A DNA stretch of 40,372 nt from Flavobacterium sinopsychrotolerans (GCF_900110375.1 NZ_FODN01000012.1:1-40372); one strand, 5' to 3'; shown: positions 16,909 through 25,659, numbered from the stretch's first letter. Notes: generated from the sequence alone by a model not told the origin. Program-made: numbers and translations.

Positions 16909-18342
16909 ATGTTTTTCAATTCCCTATCTTTCGCTATATTTCTGCCTATTGTATTTGTACTATATTGGTTTGTTTTTAATAAAACTAAAAGCACTCAAAA
17001 TGCAGTCCTCATTATAGCGAGTTATTATTTCTATTCCTGTTGGGACTGGCGTTTTTTATTCTTGTTGGTTTTTTCCACGTTTTTAGATTACTATACCGGT
17101 ATTCGCATTGAAAAAGCCAAGACATCAATGGGTCGAAAATTATGGTTTTGGTTCACTATTACCATAAATCTAGGTTTCTTAGGCATCTTCAAATATTATA
17201 ATTTTTTTGCGGATTCCTTTTCCGAATTATTGAATGGGCTCGGGTTACAAACAAGTCCTTTATTACTTAACGTTATTCTGCCGGTGGGTATTTCCTTTTA
17301 TACGTTTCACGGATTGTCCTATGTGATTGATATTTATCTAAGAAGAATAAAAGCCGAATATAACTTTGTGGATTATTCGCTGTTTGTCAGTTATTTTCCA
17401 TTGCTGGTTGCCGGACCTATAGAAAGAGCAACCCATTTACTGCCTCAGGTAAAAGTAAAACGCATGTTTGATTTTGATAAAGCCAAAGAAGGGGTGTATC
17501 AGTTTGTATGGGGATTGGTTAAGAAAGTAGTTATTGCTGATACCTGTGCCACCTATGCCAATGCTATTTTTGACAATTATGAATCTATGAATTCGTTGTC
17601 GTTGCTGTTGGGTGCTTTTTATTTTGCTTTCCAGATTTATGGGGATTTTTCGGGTTATTCCGATATGGCTTTGGGAATGTCCAAACTATTTGGAATTGAT
17701 TTACTGCGTAATTTTAATTATCCTTATTTTTCCAGAGATATTGCTGAGTTTTGGCGGCGTTGGCACATTTCACTCTCGTCCTGGTTCCGGGATTATTTAT
17801 ACATTCCATTAGGAGGAAGCAGTGGCGGTATGGGTATGAAAATTCGCAATACTTTTATCATTTTTCTGGTGAGCGGATTTTGGCATGGGGCCAACTGGAC
17901 TTTTATTGCTTGGGGGTTTATCAATGCGTTGTATTTTTTACCGTTATTGCTTTTAAAGAAGAATCGTTCTAATATGGAAACGGTGCAATTGTATTGGAAT
18001 TTTGATTCGTTCAAAGTTTTTTTAAGCATGATCAGCACTTTTCTTTTGACCTGTTTAGCCTGGATATTCTTCCGAGCAAAATCGATAGGAGAAGCTTTTG
18101 ATTATATTGGCCGGATTTTTACCAATCAAAGTTTTCAGTCTCAATACTTAGAAAACGAACGCTATAATTATGAAATAATACTCTTGATTCTGGGCTTTGT
18201 ATTGGTCGAATGGAAGAGCCGAACACAAGTGGAGCCTATTTCAGGAAAATACAGTAGTTTAAAATTAGCGTTATGCATTGCGGCGGTAGTTGCTTTGGGA
18301 ACGTATTCCGATTATAAGGAATTTATTTATTTTCAGTTTTGA
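16909..18342 (+). CDS. MBOAT family membrane O-acyltransferase (AlgI/DltB-like)
   Basis: A 477-residue polytopic inner-membrane protein that moves acyl groups, usually acetyl, across the membrane for O-acylation of polysaccharide. About ten hydrophobic segments are visible. Core family motifs are YFPLLVAGPIERA (162-174), FQIYGDFSGYSDMALG (241-256), FWRRWHISLSSWFRDYLYIPLGG (281-303), and FWHGANWTFIAWG (324-336) carrying the catalytic histidine 326, with a second conserved His286. Length matches AlgI-type proteins. The usual extracytoplasmic SGNH partner is not adjacent but lies at 19085, with a nuclease gene and repeats in between. Confidence 0.93.
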   Translation: MFFNSLSFAIFLPIVFVLYWFVFNKTKSTQNAVLIIASYYFYSCWDWRFLFLLVFSTFLDYYTGIRIEKAKTSMGRKLWFWFTITINLGFLGIFKYYNFFADSFSELLNGLGLQTSPLLLNVILPVGISFYTFHGLSYVIDIYLRRIKAEYNFVDYSLFVSYFPLLVAGPIERATHLLPQVKVKRMFDFDKAKEGVYQFVWGLVKKVVIADTCATYANAIFDNYESMNSLSLLLGAFYFAFQIYGDFSGYSDMALGMSKLFGIDLLRNFNYPYFSRDIAEFWRRWHISLSSWFRDYLYIPLGGSSGGMGMKIRNTFIIFLVSGFWHGANWTFIAWGFINALYFLPLLLLKKNRSNMETVQLYWNFDSFKVFLSMISTFLLTCLAWIFFRAKSIGEAFDYIGRIFTNQSFQSQYLENERYNYEIILLILGFVLVEWKSRTQVEPISGKYSSLKLALCIAAVVALGTYSDYKEFIYFQF

Positions 18343-18345
18343 TTT

Positions 18346-18380
18346 GTCCAAATCAAGCGCAGTCGAGATTAATTTAAAAG
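18346..18380. repeat. Left flanking direct repeat of the GIY-YIG island
   Basis: A 35-base segment beginning GTCCAAATCAAG and ending AATTTAAAAG. It recurs in the same orientation at 18956-18989 with only a few differences. It contains an inverted-orientation copy of the TCGA palindrome (GCGCAGTCGAGATT). The repeat begins 3 bases after the MBOAT stop codon. Confidence 0.8.
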
Positions 18381-18442
18381 AAGAAACGTCATGACTGTGG
18401 TAAGGAGATACTTTTGTCAAAATTATTCTGAAAACAAGAGGC

Positions 18443-18539
18443 GTCTAGACTGCGCTCGACGTGACAAAATGATTTGAGTTCTTCGACTGCGCTTAGGATA
18501 GGCTGTAATGGTATTGTCAAATTGAGCGCAGTCGAGATT
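18443..18539. repeat. Cluster of three TCGA-palindrome repeats upstream of the GIY-YIG gene
   Basis: Plus-orientation copy at 18443-18466, a shortened plus copy at 18481-18496, and an inverted copy at 18515-18539. The last two face each other and could pair as a hairpin (TTCGACTGCGCT with AGCGCAGTCGA). They lie within the 215-base gap between the MBOAT gene and the nuclease gene. Confidence 0.8.
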
Positions 18540-18557
18540 GGTAATTAAAAAGGGTTT

Positions 18558-18896
18558 ATGAAATTCTACTATGTATATATTCTTAAGTGCAATGATGATA
18601 GCCTTTATGTAGGGGTAACTTCTGATGTTGAAAGAAGAGTAATGGAGCACAATGCGGGCAAATATACAGAAGCTTATACACATAGCAGAAGACCAGTTTC
18701 ATTAGTTTTTTATCAGGATTTTACGGAGCCTAATCAGGCTATTGAGTTTGAAAAGAAATTAAAGAAATGGAGCATGGAAAAAAAACAGGCATTAATTGAT
18801 GGAAATTTTGAACGAATACAGAATTTATCAGAATGTAGAAATGCAACACATCATAAGTACAAACCAGATGGGGATGGCAAAGAAGTTGAAGAATAG
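18558..18896 (+). CDS. Small stand-alone GIY-YIG nuclease
   Basis: A 112-residue protein made almost entirely of one GIY-YIG domain: YYVYILK (4-10), LYVGVTSDVERRVMEHN (16-32) with the conserved Tyr17, Gly19 and Arg26/27, and FEKKLKKWSMEKKQALI (64-80) with Glu65 as the likely metal ligand. Small proteins of this type occur in many bacteria; their cellular role is poorly defined. The gene has no link to polysaccharide synthesis. It sits in an island bounded by direct repeats and TCGA palindromes that separates two genes expected to act together. Comparison with the RAYT-REP arrangement is suggestive, but no transposase is present and mobility is inference. Confidence 0.85.
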   Translation: MKFYYVYILKCNDDSLYVGVTSDVERRVMEHNAGKYTEAYTHSRRPVSLVFYQDFTEPNQAIEFEKKLKKWSMEKKQALIDGNFERIQNLSECRNATHHKYKPDGDGKEVEE

Positions 18897-18907
18897 TATG
18901 ACTAAGC

Positions 18908-19020
18908 GTCTCGACTGCGCTCGACGTGACACCCGAGTTGAAATATTATATTTTTGTCCAATCAAGAACAGTCGAGATTCATTTAAAAGTTAAACTGTCT
19001 CGACTGCGCTCGGCATGACA
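18908..19020. repeat. Cluster of TCGA-palindrome repeats downstream of the GIY-YIG gene, including right flanking direct repeat
   Basis: Plus copy at 18908-18931, inverted copy at 18956-18979 inside the right direct repeat (18956-18989), and plus copy at 18997-19020. The arrangement mirrors the left side: inverted copy plus ATTTAAAAG, then a plus copy ending in GACA. The cluster ends 64 bases before the SGNH-like gene. Confidence 0.8.
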
Positions 19021-19084
19021 GTACGAGTTGTAATATGATGCTTTTGTTACAATTTTACAAACAACAATAATTATAAAGTTACGC

Positions 19085-19960
19085 ATGAAAAAATTTATAG
19101 TATTCGCTTTCAAAACACTAATCGTAACGGTATTAATTGCTGTTGTCTTAGACTTTATATATACCGCTGTTTATTTGAATTCTTCCAACAGAGGTAAAAT
19201 AGACTATATTTATAATTCTAAAGCCAGAAAATATGATGTGGTGATTTTAGGTTCCTCCAGAGCGAACAATCATTTTGTTGCTCCGATGTTTGAGGAAAAA
19301 GGATTGAAAACCTTTAATTTTGGCATGAGCGGTTCCCATTTATTTGAAGCTTCGCTACTGCTGAAACTGATGGTAGAGCGGAAGTACGTTATAAAAAACC
19401 TGATACTGGAAACGGATTTGAATCTGTCTAATGAACATCAAGCAGAAGGAATAGCAGCCAAATTTCTGCCTTATATTCATCAATCGGATATTATTAAGGA
19501 GCATTTTTCTAAGGAGAAAAATTTCAATCAATTGTATTATATCCCTTTCTACCGCTATGTTGCTTTTGACTCCAAAATTGGATTTAGGGAAATGTTTTTT
19601 AATAGTATTCATAAGAAAACAGTTCATTTAGATCATCAAGGGTATTATCCATTAGGGAATAAAAAGGGGAATATGAAAAATGATATACGCGCTTTGAAAC
19701 CCATACCCAATAAGTATTATCAAGAAATCAAGCAAATTTGTGCAGCCAATAATATTAATTTTATTGCAATTATGACTCCGATGTGTTCCAATACCAAAGG
19801 ATTGGATTATTTTGATAAAGTAAAAAAACTATATCCTGAAATTCACAATTATGAAAACGTGGTGTTAGAAGATCGCTATTTTTCGTCGTGCGGACACATG
19901 AATGACACAGGTGCGCGATTGTTTACTGCGCGAATTATAAAAGATTTTTTTAATAAATAA
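19085..19960 (+). CDS. SGNH-hydrolase-like protein, probable O-acetylation partner of the MBOAT protein
   Basis: A 291-residue protein with an N-terminal membrane anchor (about 5-28) and an extracytoplasmic domain. VVILGSSRANNHF (52-64) matches SGNH block I, with the nucleophile serine in GSSR. The C-terminal CGHMNDTGARLF (269-280) matches block V with His271. In typical DxxH the aspartate would be residue 268, which here is serine, so the catalytic dyad looks altered. In alginate-type systems such proteins transfer acetyl from the MBOAT carrier to the glycan. The gene lies 742 bases downstream of the MBOAT gene, with the nuclease island in between. Confidence 0.72.
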   Translation: MKKFIVFAFKTLIVTVLIAVVLDFIYTAVYLNSSNRGKIDYIYNSKARKYDVVILGSSRANNHFVAPMFEEKGLKTFNFGMSGSHLFEASLLLKLMVERKYVIKNLILETDLNLSNEHQAEGIAAKFLPYIHQSDIIKEHFSKEKNFNQLYYIPFYRYVAFDSKIGFREMFFNSIHKKTVHLDHQGYYPLGNKKGNMKNDIRALKPIPNKYYQEIKQICAANNINFIAIMTPMCSNTKGLDYFDKVKKLYPEIHNYENVVLEDRYFSSCGHMNDTGARLFTARIIKDFFNK

Positions 19961-19983
19961 TTTCTGTTAAAGTATTTTGTAAA

Positions 19984-21336
19984 ATGTTAACATACACTAA
20001 GATAGGGAAGAAAGGACATTTGGGGAATCAGCTTTTTCAAATTGCGTCTACTATTGGCCTAGCAGTTGCAAATAAACAGGATTTCGCTTTTTTAGATTGG
20101 AAATATCAGAAATATTTTAAAAACAAATTACCACTTTTAACCTTAGACCTTTCAAGTTTTATAAATGTTGAAGAAAAAGAATATAATTTTCATCAGTGGA
20201 ATTTAGAAACGGGAGCTTATGATCTTTCCGGTGGATGGTTTCAAACAGAAAAATACTTTGACAGTGTATTAACCAAACATTATTTTGAATTTTCGGATGC
20301 TCTAATCAATCGGCTTAAAATTTTATATGAAGGTACTTTCAATAAGCGGACCATTCTGCTTTCAATCAGGAGAGGCGATTTTGTTAATCATCCTGATTAT
20401 TTTCAATTACCAATAAATTATTATTTAAATAGTTTGGCTCAATTTTTCCCGGATTGGGAATCTTGTAATCTGATTGTTTTAAGTGATGATATCAAGTATT
20501 GTAAATTTCACTTTTCATTCTTAAAAAATGCTTTTTTTGGAACGGGATTAAATGAAATAGAGCAGCTTTGTCTCGGTTCGTTGTGCGATGATTTTATAAT
20601 AAGCAATTCTACCTTTTCATGGTGGACGGCATGGTTAGGAGAAAAAAATGATTCGAAAGTAATAAGACCATTTAAGAATTTTGATGGCCTAAAAAGCAAG
20701 GAATTTAACGATAAAGATTATTTTCCAGAACGTTGGAAGGCATACAATCATTTAGGAGAAAAAATATATTTAGAAAATACCATTATTGCATTAAAAAAAC
20801 CGGATAAAATAATTGAAGACTACTTGAAAGTTAATTTTTCTTTTGACAATGAAAATGAATTGTTTTATTGGTCACAATTAAAAGAGAATAAAATTGAAAT
20901 TAAAAGTAATTTGGTTTTGATAAACAATTGTATTATTCCGCCTTTTTGTATTTATGAATCCATAAATAATATAAAAAAGCAAAAAGTAAATTCAGTATAT
21001 TTTTTACTTGGAAAATTTATTTTTATTTCTAGATTTTTAGATTATACTGTTTTTAATAAACAATTTGATTTTGGGATATTTACAAAAATAATGAATGCGA
21101 GTCTTCATAAGGATAAAAGAAAAATGGTATTTATTTCTTTTAATAAAAATGAAGTGAAAATTTTAAATAATATTGAAAAATTTGATATTGAGAAACATTT
21201 AGATTTTAATATCCATTTTACTCATGCAGGAAAGATAAAAAACATATTTGGAAACAAGTATTTTTTAAAGAAGAAGAGAGAATTGTTTATAAAGAGCATT
21301 AAAAGAGCAGCTAAGAGACTATTAAAACTAAAATAA
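19984..21336 (+). CDS. Glycosyltransferase family 11 with a C-terminal extension of about 190 residues
   Basis: A 450-residue protein. Residues 1-255 form a GT11 domain clearly paralogous to the 13491-14408 product: GHLGNQLFQIAS (11-22), IRRGDF (128-133) and SNSTFSWWTAWLG (207-219). The remaining stretch, about 260-450, is AT-rich and lysine/phenylalanine-rich, matches nothing I recognise, and ends in a basic helix (KRELFIKSIKRAAKRLLKLK). GT11 enzymes are normally about 280-310 residues, so this is a fused or accreted domain. It begins 23 bases after the SGNH-like gene. Donor GDP-fucose is the family expectation only. Confidence 0.85.
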   Translation: MLTYTKIGKKGHLGNQLFQIASTIGLAVANKQDFAFLDWKYQKYFKNKLPLLTLDLSSFINVEEKEYNFHQWNLETGAYDLSGGWFQTEKYFDSVLTKHYFEFSDALINRLKILYEGTFNKRTILLSIRRGDFVNHPDYFQLPINYYLNSLAQFFPDWESCNLIVLSDDIKYCKFHFSFLKNAFFGTGLNEIEQLCLGSLCDDFIISNSTFSWWTAWLGEKNDSKVIRPFKNFDGLKSKEFNDKDYFPERWKAYNHLGEKIYLENTIIALKKPDKIIEDYLKVNFSFDNENELFYWSQLKENKIEIKSNLVLINNCIIPPFCIYESINNIKKQKVNSVYFLLGKFIFISRFLDYTVFNKQFDFGIFTKIMNASLHKDKRKMVFISFNKNEVKILNNIEKFDIEKHLDFNIHFTHAGKIKNIFGNKYFLKKKRELFIKSIKRAAKRLLKLK

Positions 21337-21343
21337 AGATAAG

Positions 21344-22495
21344 ATGCATATTGGTTTTATTACATCCCATTTTCCGTTTCATGATTCCAAAAGTGTTGGT
21401 GGAATAGGAACAAGTATAAAGAATTTAAGCGATGGACTTGTTAACTTGGGCCATACTGTCAGTGTTTTTGTTTATGGCCAAGAAACAGATAAAAACTTTA
21501 TAGAAGATAACCTAAAAATTTATAAAATTAAGAACGTAAAATTCAAAGGACTTTCTTGGTTTTTAACCCGAAAAAAGATTGAAACAGTAATTAGGAGAGT
21601 TAATGATTGCGATGCTTTGGATATCGTTGAAGCACCCGATTGGGAGGGGATTACTTCCTTTATAAAAACAAGATGTCCTTTAGTAATAAGGTTAAATGGT
21701 TCAGATACTTATTTTTGTCATTTAGATGGAAGAAAAGTTAAATTGAAGAATAAATTTCATGAAAAGAGAGCCTTAGAGAAAGCCGATGGAATAATTTCTG
21801 TTAGCCAATATACAGGCGACTTAACAAATAAAGTGTTTAATCTTCAAAAAGAGATTGTTGTTATTCCTAATGGTATTAATTTGAAAAACTTTCAACCCAA
21901 ACCAGCAGTTGAAAAATCACAAGTCATTTTGTATTTTGGAGGGATTATTAGGAAAAAGGGAGTGTTGGAAATACCTCATTATTTTAACAGAGTGATACAA
22001 AAAATACCAAAGACAAGAATGATTTTAATAGGTAAAGATATGCCTGATAAAATATCGGGTAACGCCTCAACATTGCAAATGATGGAGGGTCTTTTTTCAG
22101 ATGAAGCTTTAAAAAGAGTTGCTTTCCTTGGGAGTGTTCCCTATCAGGAAATAAAAAAGCATATAAATAATGCTACAGTATGTATTTTTCCATCTTATGC
22201 TGAGGCGATGCCTGTTTCATGGCTTGAAGCCATGGCACTTGAAAAAGCAATAGTTGCTTCAAATATTGGTTGGAGTAACGAAATTATTGAAGAAGGTGTA
22301 AATGGATTTAAAGTGCAGCCGGATAAACATGATGATTTTGCAAAAAGAATAGTGATGTTATTAGAAAATGAAGAATTAAGAAAAATGATTGAAATAAATG
22401 CAGGGAGAACAATTGCTACTAAATTTTCTACTGAAGTGACTGCAATTCAATCCATAAAATTTTATAATGATATAATAGCTCAATATAATGATTAA
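21344..22495 (+). CDS. Glycosyltransferase family 4
   Basis: A 383-residue retaining transferase with full GT4 layout. The N-terminal domain has the glycine-rich SVGGIGTSIKNLSDGL (17-32) and VEAPDWEG; the C-terminal domain has PNGINLKNF, LYFGGIIRKKGVLEIP, FLGSVPYQEI and the EX7E segment YAEAMPVSWLEAMALEKAIVAS. The start follows an A-rich leader 7 bases after the previous stop. The 3' end overlaps the next gene by 8 bases (ATGATTAA). Confidence 0.9.
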   Translation: MHIGFITSHFPFHDSKSVGGIGTSIKNLSDGLVNLGHTVSVFVYGQETDKNFIEDNLKIYKIKNVKFKGLSWFLTRKKIETVIRRVNDCDALDIVEAPDWEGITSFIKTRCPLVIRLNGSDTYFCHLDGRKVKLKNKFHEKRALEKADGIISVSQYTGDLTNKVFNLQKEIVVIPNGINLKNFQPKPAVEKSQVILYFGGIIRKKGVLEIPHYFNRVIQKIPKTRMILIGKDMPDKISGNASTLQMMEGLFSDEALKRVAFLGSVPYQEIKKHINNATVCIFPSYAEAMPVSWLEAMALEKAIVASNIGWSNEIIEEGVNGFKVQPDKHDDFAKRIVMLLENEELRKMIEINAGRTIATKFSTEVTAIQSIKFYNDIIAQYND

Positions 22496-24029
22496 TTTTA
22501 AGGAATTTGTAAATTCAAAAGGAGAAATAATTCTATATACTGGCAATCCAAATTTACAAAAATTAGATAATTTGTCTATTGGTTTAGGTGATATTTGGCA
22601 TAGTTCATTTGAGCAAGGGTATAAAAATGCTTTTCCAGAATTGGTCTATCAAACGGCTACTTTTTTTTGGTATTTAAATGATTTTGATGGTCTTTCCGAG
22701 TGTGTGAGTTGGAGGGTGAATCCCAATGCATTTGCGGTACGGAAATCGGTTTGGGAAAAAGTAAACGGTTTCGATAGGGAATATGAAAATCTTCACATGC
22801 AAGCTCTGGATTTTGGTTATAATGCGGTAGGAAATTCAGGTGCAGTATCATTATATATAAAAAATTTATTTGAAATTAATACAATTGAAAAGGTAGAAAT
22901 ATCGGCTAGAGATCGCCATACATTTTTTATAAAAAATTTCAAGGTAGAGCATGCCCTATATATGATTTATAGACAAGGTTTTTGGAAATGGAACGAATGG
23001 GATGCTTTTTTTTATGCAAAGAATACTTTTAAAAAATTTATCGTTAAACCAATAGTAAAGCCTAGAGTTTTAAAATCCGTAGAAGGCAATCCAAAGGTGA
23101 GTTATATTATTCCTACTATGCTTCGTCAAGATTATACGTTGCAACTACTAACTGATTTAGAACAACAAAGTTATTCTGTTACTCAAGTAATTATAGTTGA
23201 TGGAACTCCTGAAGTTTTTCGTGACGAGGGTTTGTATCATCAGAAAAAATACCCGTTTGAATTAATTGTAAAATGGCAGGAATCGAAAGGAAGCTGTAGG
23301 GCACGAAATGAAGGCATTGATTTATGTACGGGTGATTATGTTATTTTTGGGGATGATGATATCCGAATTCCACCTGATTTTATAGAAAATCACATTCGTT
23401 TTTTACAAACTAATAATTGTGGAGCCTGCAATGGCTTGGACATTCGAGCGGATCATCAAAAGCAAGATTTAAAGGATTTGAAAAAAAAACTAGACCACCT
23501 AGGGAATAAAAGATGGATAGCTGGTTGTGCACAAATGTTTAGTAATGCCAATTCCTGTGTAAAAAGAGACTTTGTAACGCAATTGGCAGGAAACGATGTT
23601 AATTTTGATGGGGGTTACGGAGAGGATAGCGATTTTGGAATGTCATTATCAAAAATAGGAGTTACGGTATTACATAACCCATTCTCGGTAAATTTACATC
23701 TTAAACCCCCTACAGGAGGATATCGGTTTTGGGGAACTCAGGCTAAGATTATAGGGAAAAAACGCAAGTCACAACCTTGGGAATTGGATGCTCCCGTAAA
23801 ATGGATTCGGCCTGTGCCAAGTCCCACAGTTTTGTATGGTATTGTTAAACATTATACCCCTCAACAAGTATTAGAATACAAGCAAAAGCATTTTTTTCTT
23901 TACCTGTTCAAAGGAACAAAAATGTTTTTTTTATTTCGATTCATTCGAATTCCCTACAAAAATATCCAATTTAGAAAATCCCTGTTTTATGCCAAGAAAT
24001 TAATGGCATTAGGCAAACGAACTCAATAA
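22488..24029 (+). CDS. Glycosyltransferase family 2 with a second, degenerate GT-like N-terminal half
   Basis: A 513-residue protein. The catalytic GT2 domain spans about 203-415: PKVSYIIPTML, IIVDGTPE, CRARNEG and FGDDDIRIP with the DXD aspartates, then GGYGEDSDFG carrying the ED pair. Residues 1-190 resemble the back half of another GT2 domain (CVSWRVNPNAFAVRKSVWEKVNGFDREY, then ALDFGYNAVG) but lack any recognisable nucleotide-binding strand or DXD, suggesting a truncated or non-catalytic duplicated domain. It overlaps the preceding gene by 8 bases. A bifunctional enzyme is unlikely; a structural role for the first half is possible. Confidence 0.83.
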   Translation: MINFKEFVNSKGEIILYTGNPNLQKLDNLSIGLGDIWHSSFEQGYKNAFPELVYQTATFFWYLNDFDGLSECVSWRVNPNAFAVRKSVWEKVNGFDREYENLHMQALDFGYNAVGNSGAVSLYIKNLFEINTIEKVEISARDRHTFFIKNFKVEHALYMIYRQGFWKWNEWDAFFYAKNTFKKFIVKPIVKPRVLKSVEGNPKVSYIIPTMLRQDYTLQLLTDLEQQSYSVTQVIIVDGTPEVFRDEGLYHQKKYPFELIVKWQESKGSCRARNEGIDLCTGDYVIFGDDDIRIPPDFIENHIRFLQTNNCGACNGLDIRADHQKQDLKDLKKKLDHLGNKRWIAGCAQMFSNANSCVKRDFVTQLAGNDVNFDGGYGEDSDFGMSLSKIGVTVLHNPFSVNLHLKPPTGGYRFWGTQAKIIGKKRKSQPWELDAPVKWIRPVPSPTVLYGIVKHYTPQQVLEYKQKHFFLYLFKGTKMFFLFRFIRIPYKNIQFRKSLFYAKKLMALGKRTQ

Positions 24030-24039
24030 ACTAAGTCAT

Positions 24040-25659
24040 TTGATCCAGTCTATTTCAATACTAACAGCATCCGAAATTAGCCATTGTGTTTTTGATAAAA
24101 ATCAGGATCATAAGATGGTTATCGATTTTTCGAAATTTAATATAGAAAAAGCAAGTTCATTCGATATCGAAATTGTTTTTACTATTCCTATTGCTAAATT
24201 CCGAAATCACGATTATACCTGGATAGGATGTCCTGTTGATTGTGTTGCTAATCAATATTCCCCCAAAATCATCCAATTGAGTAATGGGTTTTTTGTTCAG
24301 GCCAATATTACGAATGGTATTTGGGAAGTAAACAAAAATAATGCGAGGGTTTTACTTTGGCGGTTTAATCCGGAAATGTCTTCACCAATGGCGCAATATT
24401 TAGGGAGCAAAAATGAAAAAGTAATTGTCCAAGCCGAACAAAATTTTAATTTTAAAGAGCATCCGGCGTTATTATTTACTTCAAATGAAGCGATAGAGAT
24501 TAGCCGATCTAAAATTCCTTTTTCAGCGATAGCCGTTTTTACCGATCATTGTGATTTTGATACGGCAGAAAATGTTTCATTACAGCGGACTTTTTTTAAG
24601 GAGAATGCGATAAAAATTAGCAAAGGTTTTTTTTTAAATCATTTTTCCAAACGACCTGATAATGCGTCCTTCCGGAATGATGCCGAAGAATTGACTAAAT
24701 GGAAGGAAGACGGACATGAATTGTGTTATCATTCACTGTCGCAATCGATAAAATCAGAAAAGGATAGTTTTGATGATTTCTATAGTTTTTTGCCACCGTT
24801 TGCCGATGTGGAAACCTGGATTGATCATGGTTATCAACCTTATAATTTGTCTCTTTTTCAAAACAGAAAAGTAGCTAATAAGGTCTATGAAGATACTTTA
24901 GAACAAAAAAACATCCGTACGCTATGGAATTATATCGATTCTGGTACTGCGACTTCTGGGGTCATCAACCAGCTCAATGTTCAACATTTTACTTTGTCGC
25001 GTTTTTTGATTGGAAATAAAGATTTGCATTTTATAAAAAGGATGCAGTTAATGATCAAGAATATTATATTTCATTACTATAATGATGATGTATTGCTATT
25101 GCAATATAAAAGTACTGCGACTCATTTTAAAAAATTATTTTTTCAGAAAAAGGCGGGCAGTTTACTTCCATTACTAAAGAATGCGTTCAAACTAAGTGCT
25201 GCAATCCTTTCTGTCTTTATTTTTTGGAAACGCACTAAAATAAAACCGTATAAACTGGCCAAGTATCAACCGATTTTGTTTAAACATCGTATTTTTGAAA
25301 AAGAGTTTTATATTTTTCAAACCCTTGAAATGGTTGATTTTAAAAAAGCATTAAGTAAAAAAAACATTGATGATTTGATACAGGAAAAAGGGATATTCAT
25401 TGCGCATACCTATTTTTCGGTGCCTATGTCCTACCATACAGGTAGGATGTTTGCCACACCCAATACAATTGATGCTGTTGTGGCTGGCAACTTTACCTAT
25501 TTAGGGGCAAAAATTATAAATAATGAAATTTGGAATCCAACTCTTACTGAATTAGTTGAGTATTGGTCTAATTTTGATACTGTAGTTTTAGATGTTGACT
25601 TAAATGGAGTTGTGTTTGTGAAAAACAGCTCGGAATTAATTTTTAGAACTATCAATTGA
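24040..25659 (+). CDS. Polysaccharide-deacetylase-like (CE4/NodB-like) protein, large
   Basis: A 539-residue protein of uncertain function. A central segment looks like a NodB-type deacetylase core: VFTDHCDFDT (166-175), equivalent to the TFDD-type first motif, and GHELCYHSLS (225-234), equivalent to the HSxTH metal motif with His226 and His231. About 160 residues precede the core and about 290 follow, including one hydrophobic stretch (LLKNAFKLSAAILSVFIFW). The probable start is TTG at 24040, as no in-frame ATG lies nearby upstream. There is no signal peptide, so it may act in the cytoplasm on a lipid-linked sugar. It overlaps the FemAB-like gene (TGATG). Confidence 0.62.
   Translation: MIQSISILTASEISHCVFDKNQDHKMVIDFSKFNIEKASSFDIEIVFTIPIAKFRNHDYTWIGCPVDCVANQYSPKIIQLSNGFFVQANITNGIWEVNKNNARVLLWRFNPEMSSPMAQYLGSKNEKVIVQAEQNFNFKEHPALLFTSNEAIEISRSKIPFSAIAVFTDHCDFDTAENVSLQRTFFKENAIKISKGFFLNHFSKRPDNASFRNDAEELTKWKEDGHELCYHSLSQSIKSEKDSFDDFYSFLPPFADVETWIDHGYQPYNLSLFQNRKVANKVYEDTLEQKNIRTLWNYIDSGTATSGVINQLNVQHFTLSRFLIGNKDLHFIKRMQLMIKNIIFHYYNDDVLLLQYKSTATHFKKLFFQKKAGSLLPLLKNAFKLSAAILSVFIFWKRTKIKPYKLAKYQPILFKHRIFEKEFYIFQTLEMVDFKKALSKKNIDDLIQEKGIFIAHTYFSVPMSYHTGRMFATPNTIDAVVAGNFTYLGAKIINNEIWNPTLTELVEYWSNFDTVVLDVDLNGVVFVKNSSELIFRTIN

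Noticed and set aside
18423..18683. 86-codon minus-strand frame overlapping the GIY-YIG gene
   Set aside because: Antisense to a well-supported gene and to TCGA repeats; the protein has no sensible features.
18443..19020. CRISPR array suggested by repeated TCGACTGCGCTCGA units
   Set aside because: Copies are irregularly spaced, occur in both orientations, differ in sequence and have no uniform spacers; no cas gene is present.
24627..24635. T9 tract as a phase-variation switch in the deacetylase-like gene
   Set aside because: Runs of eight or nine T or A are common in this AT-rich sequence, and the frame is intact; no specific support.
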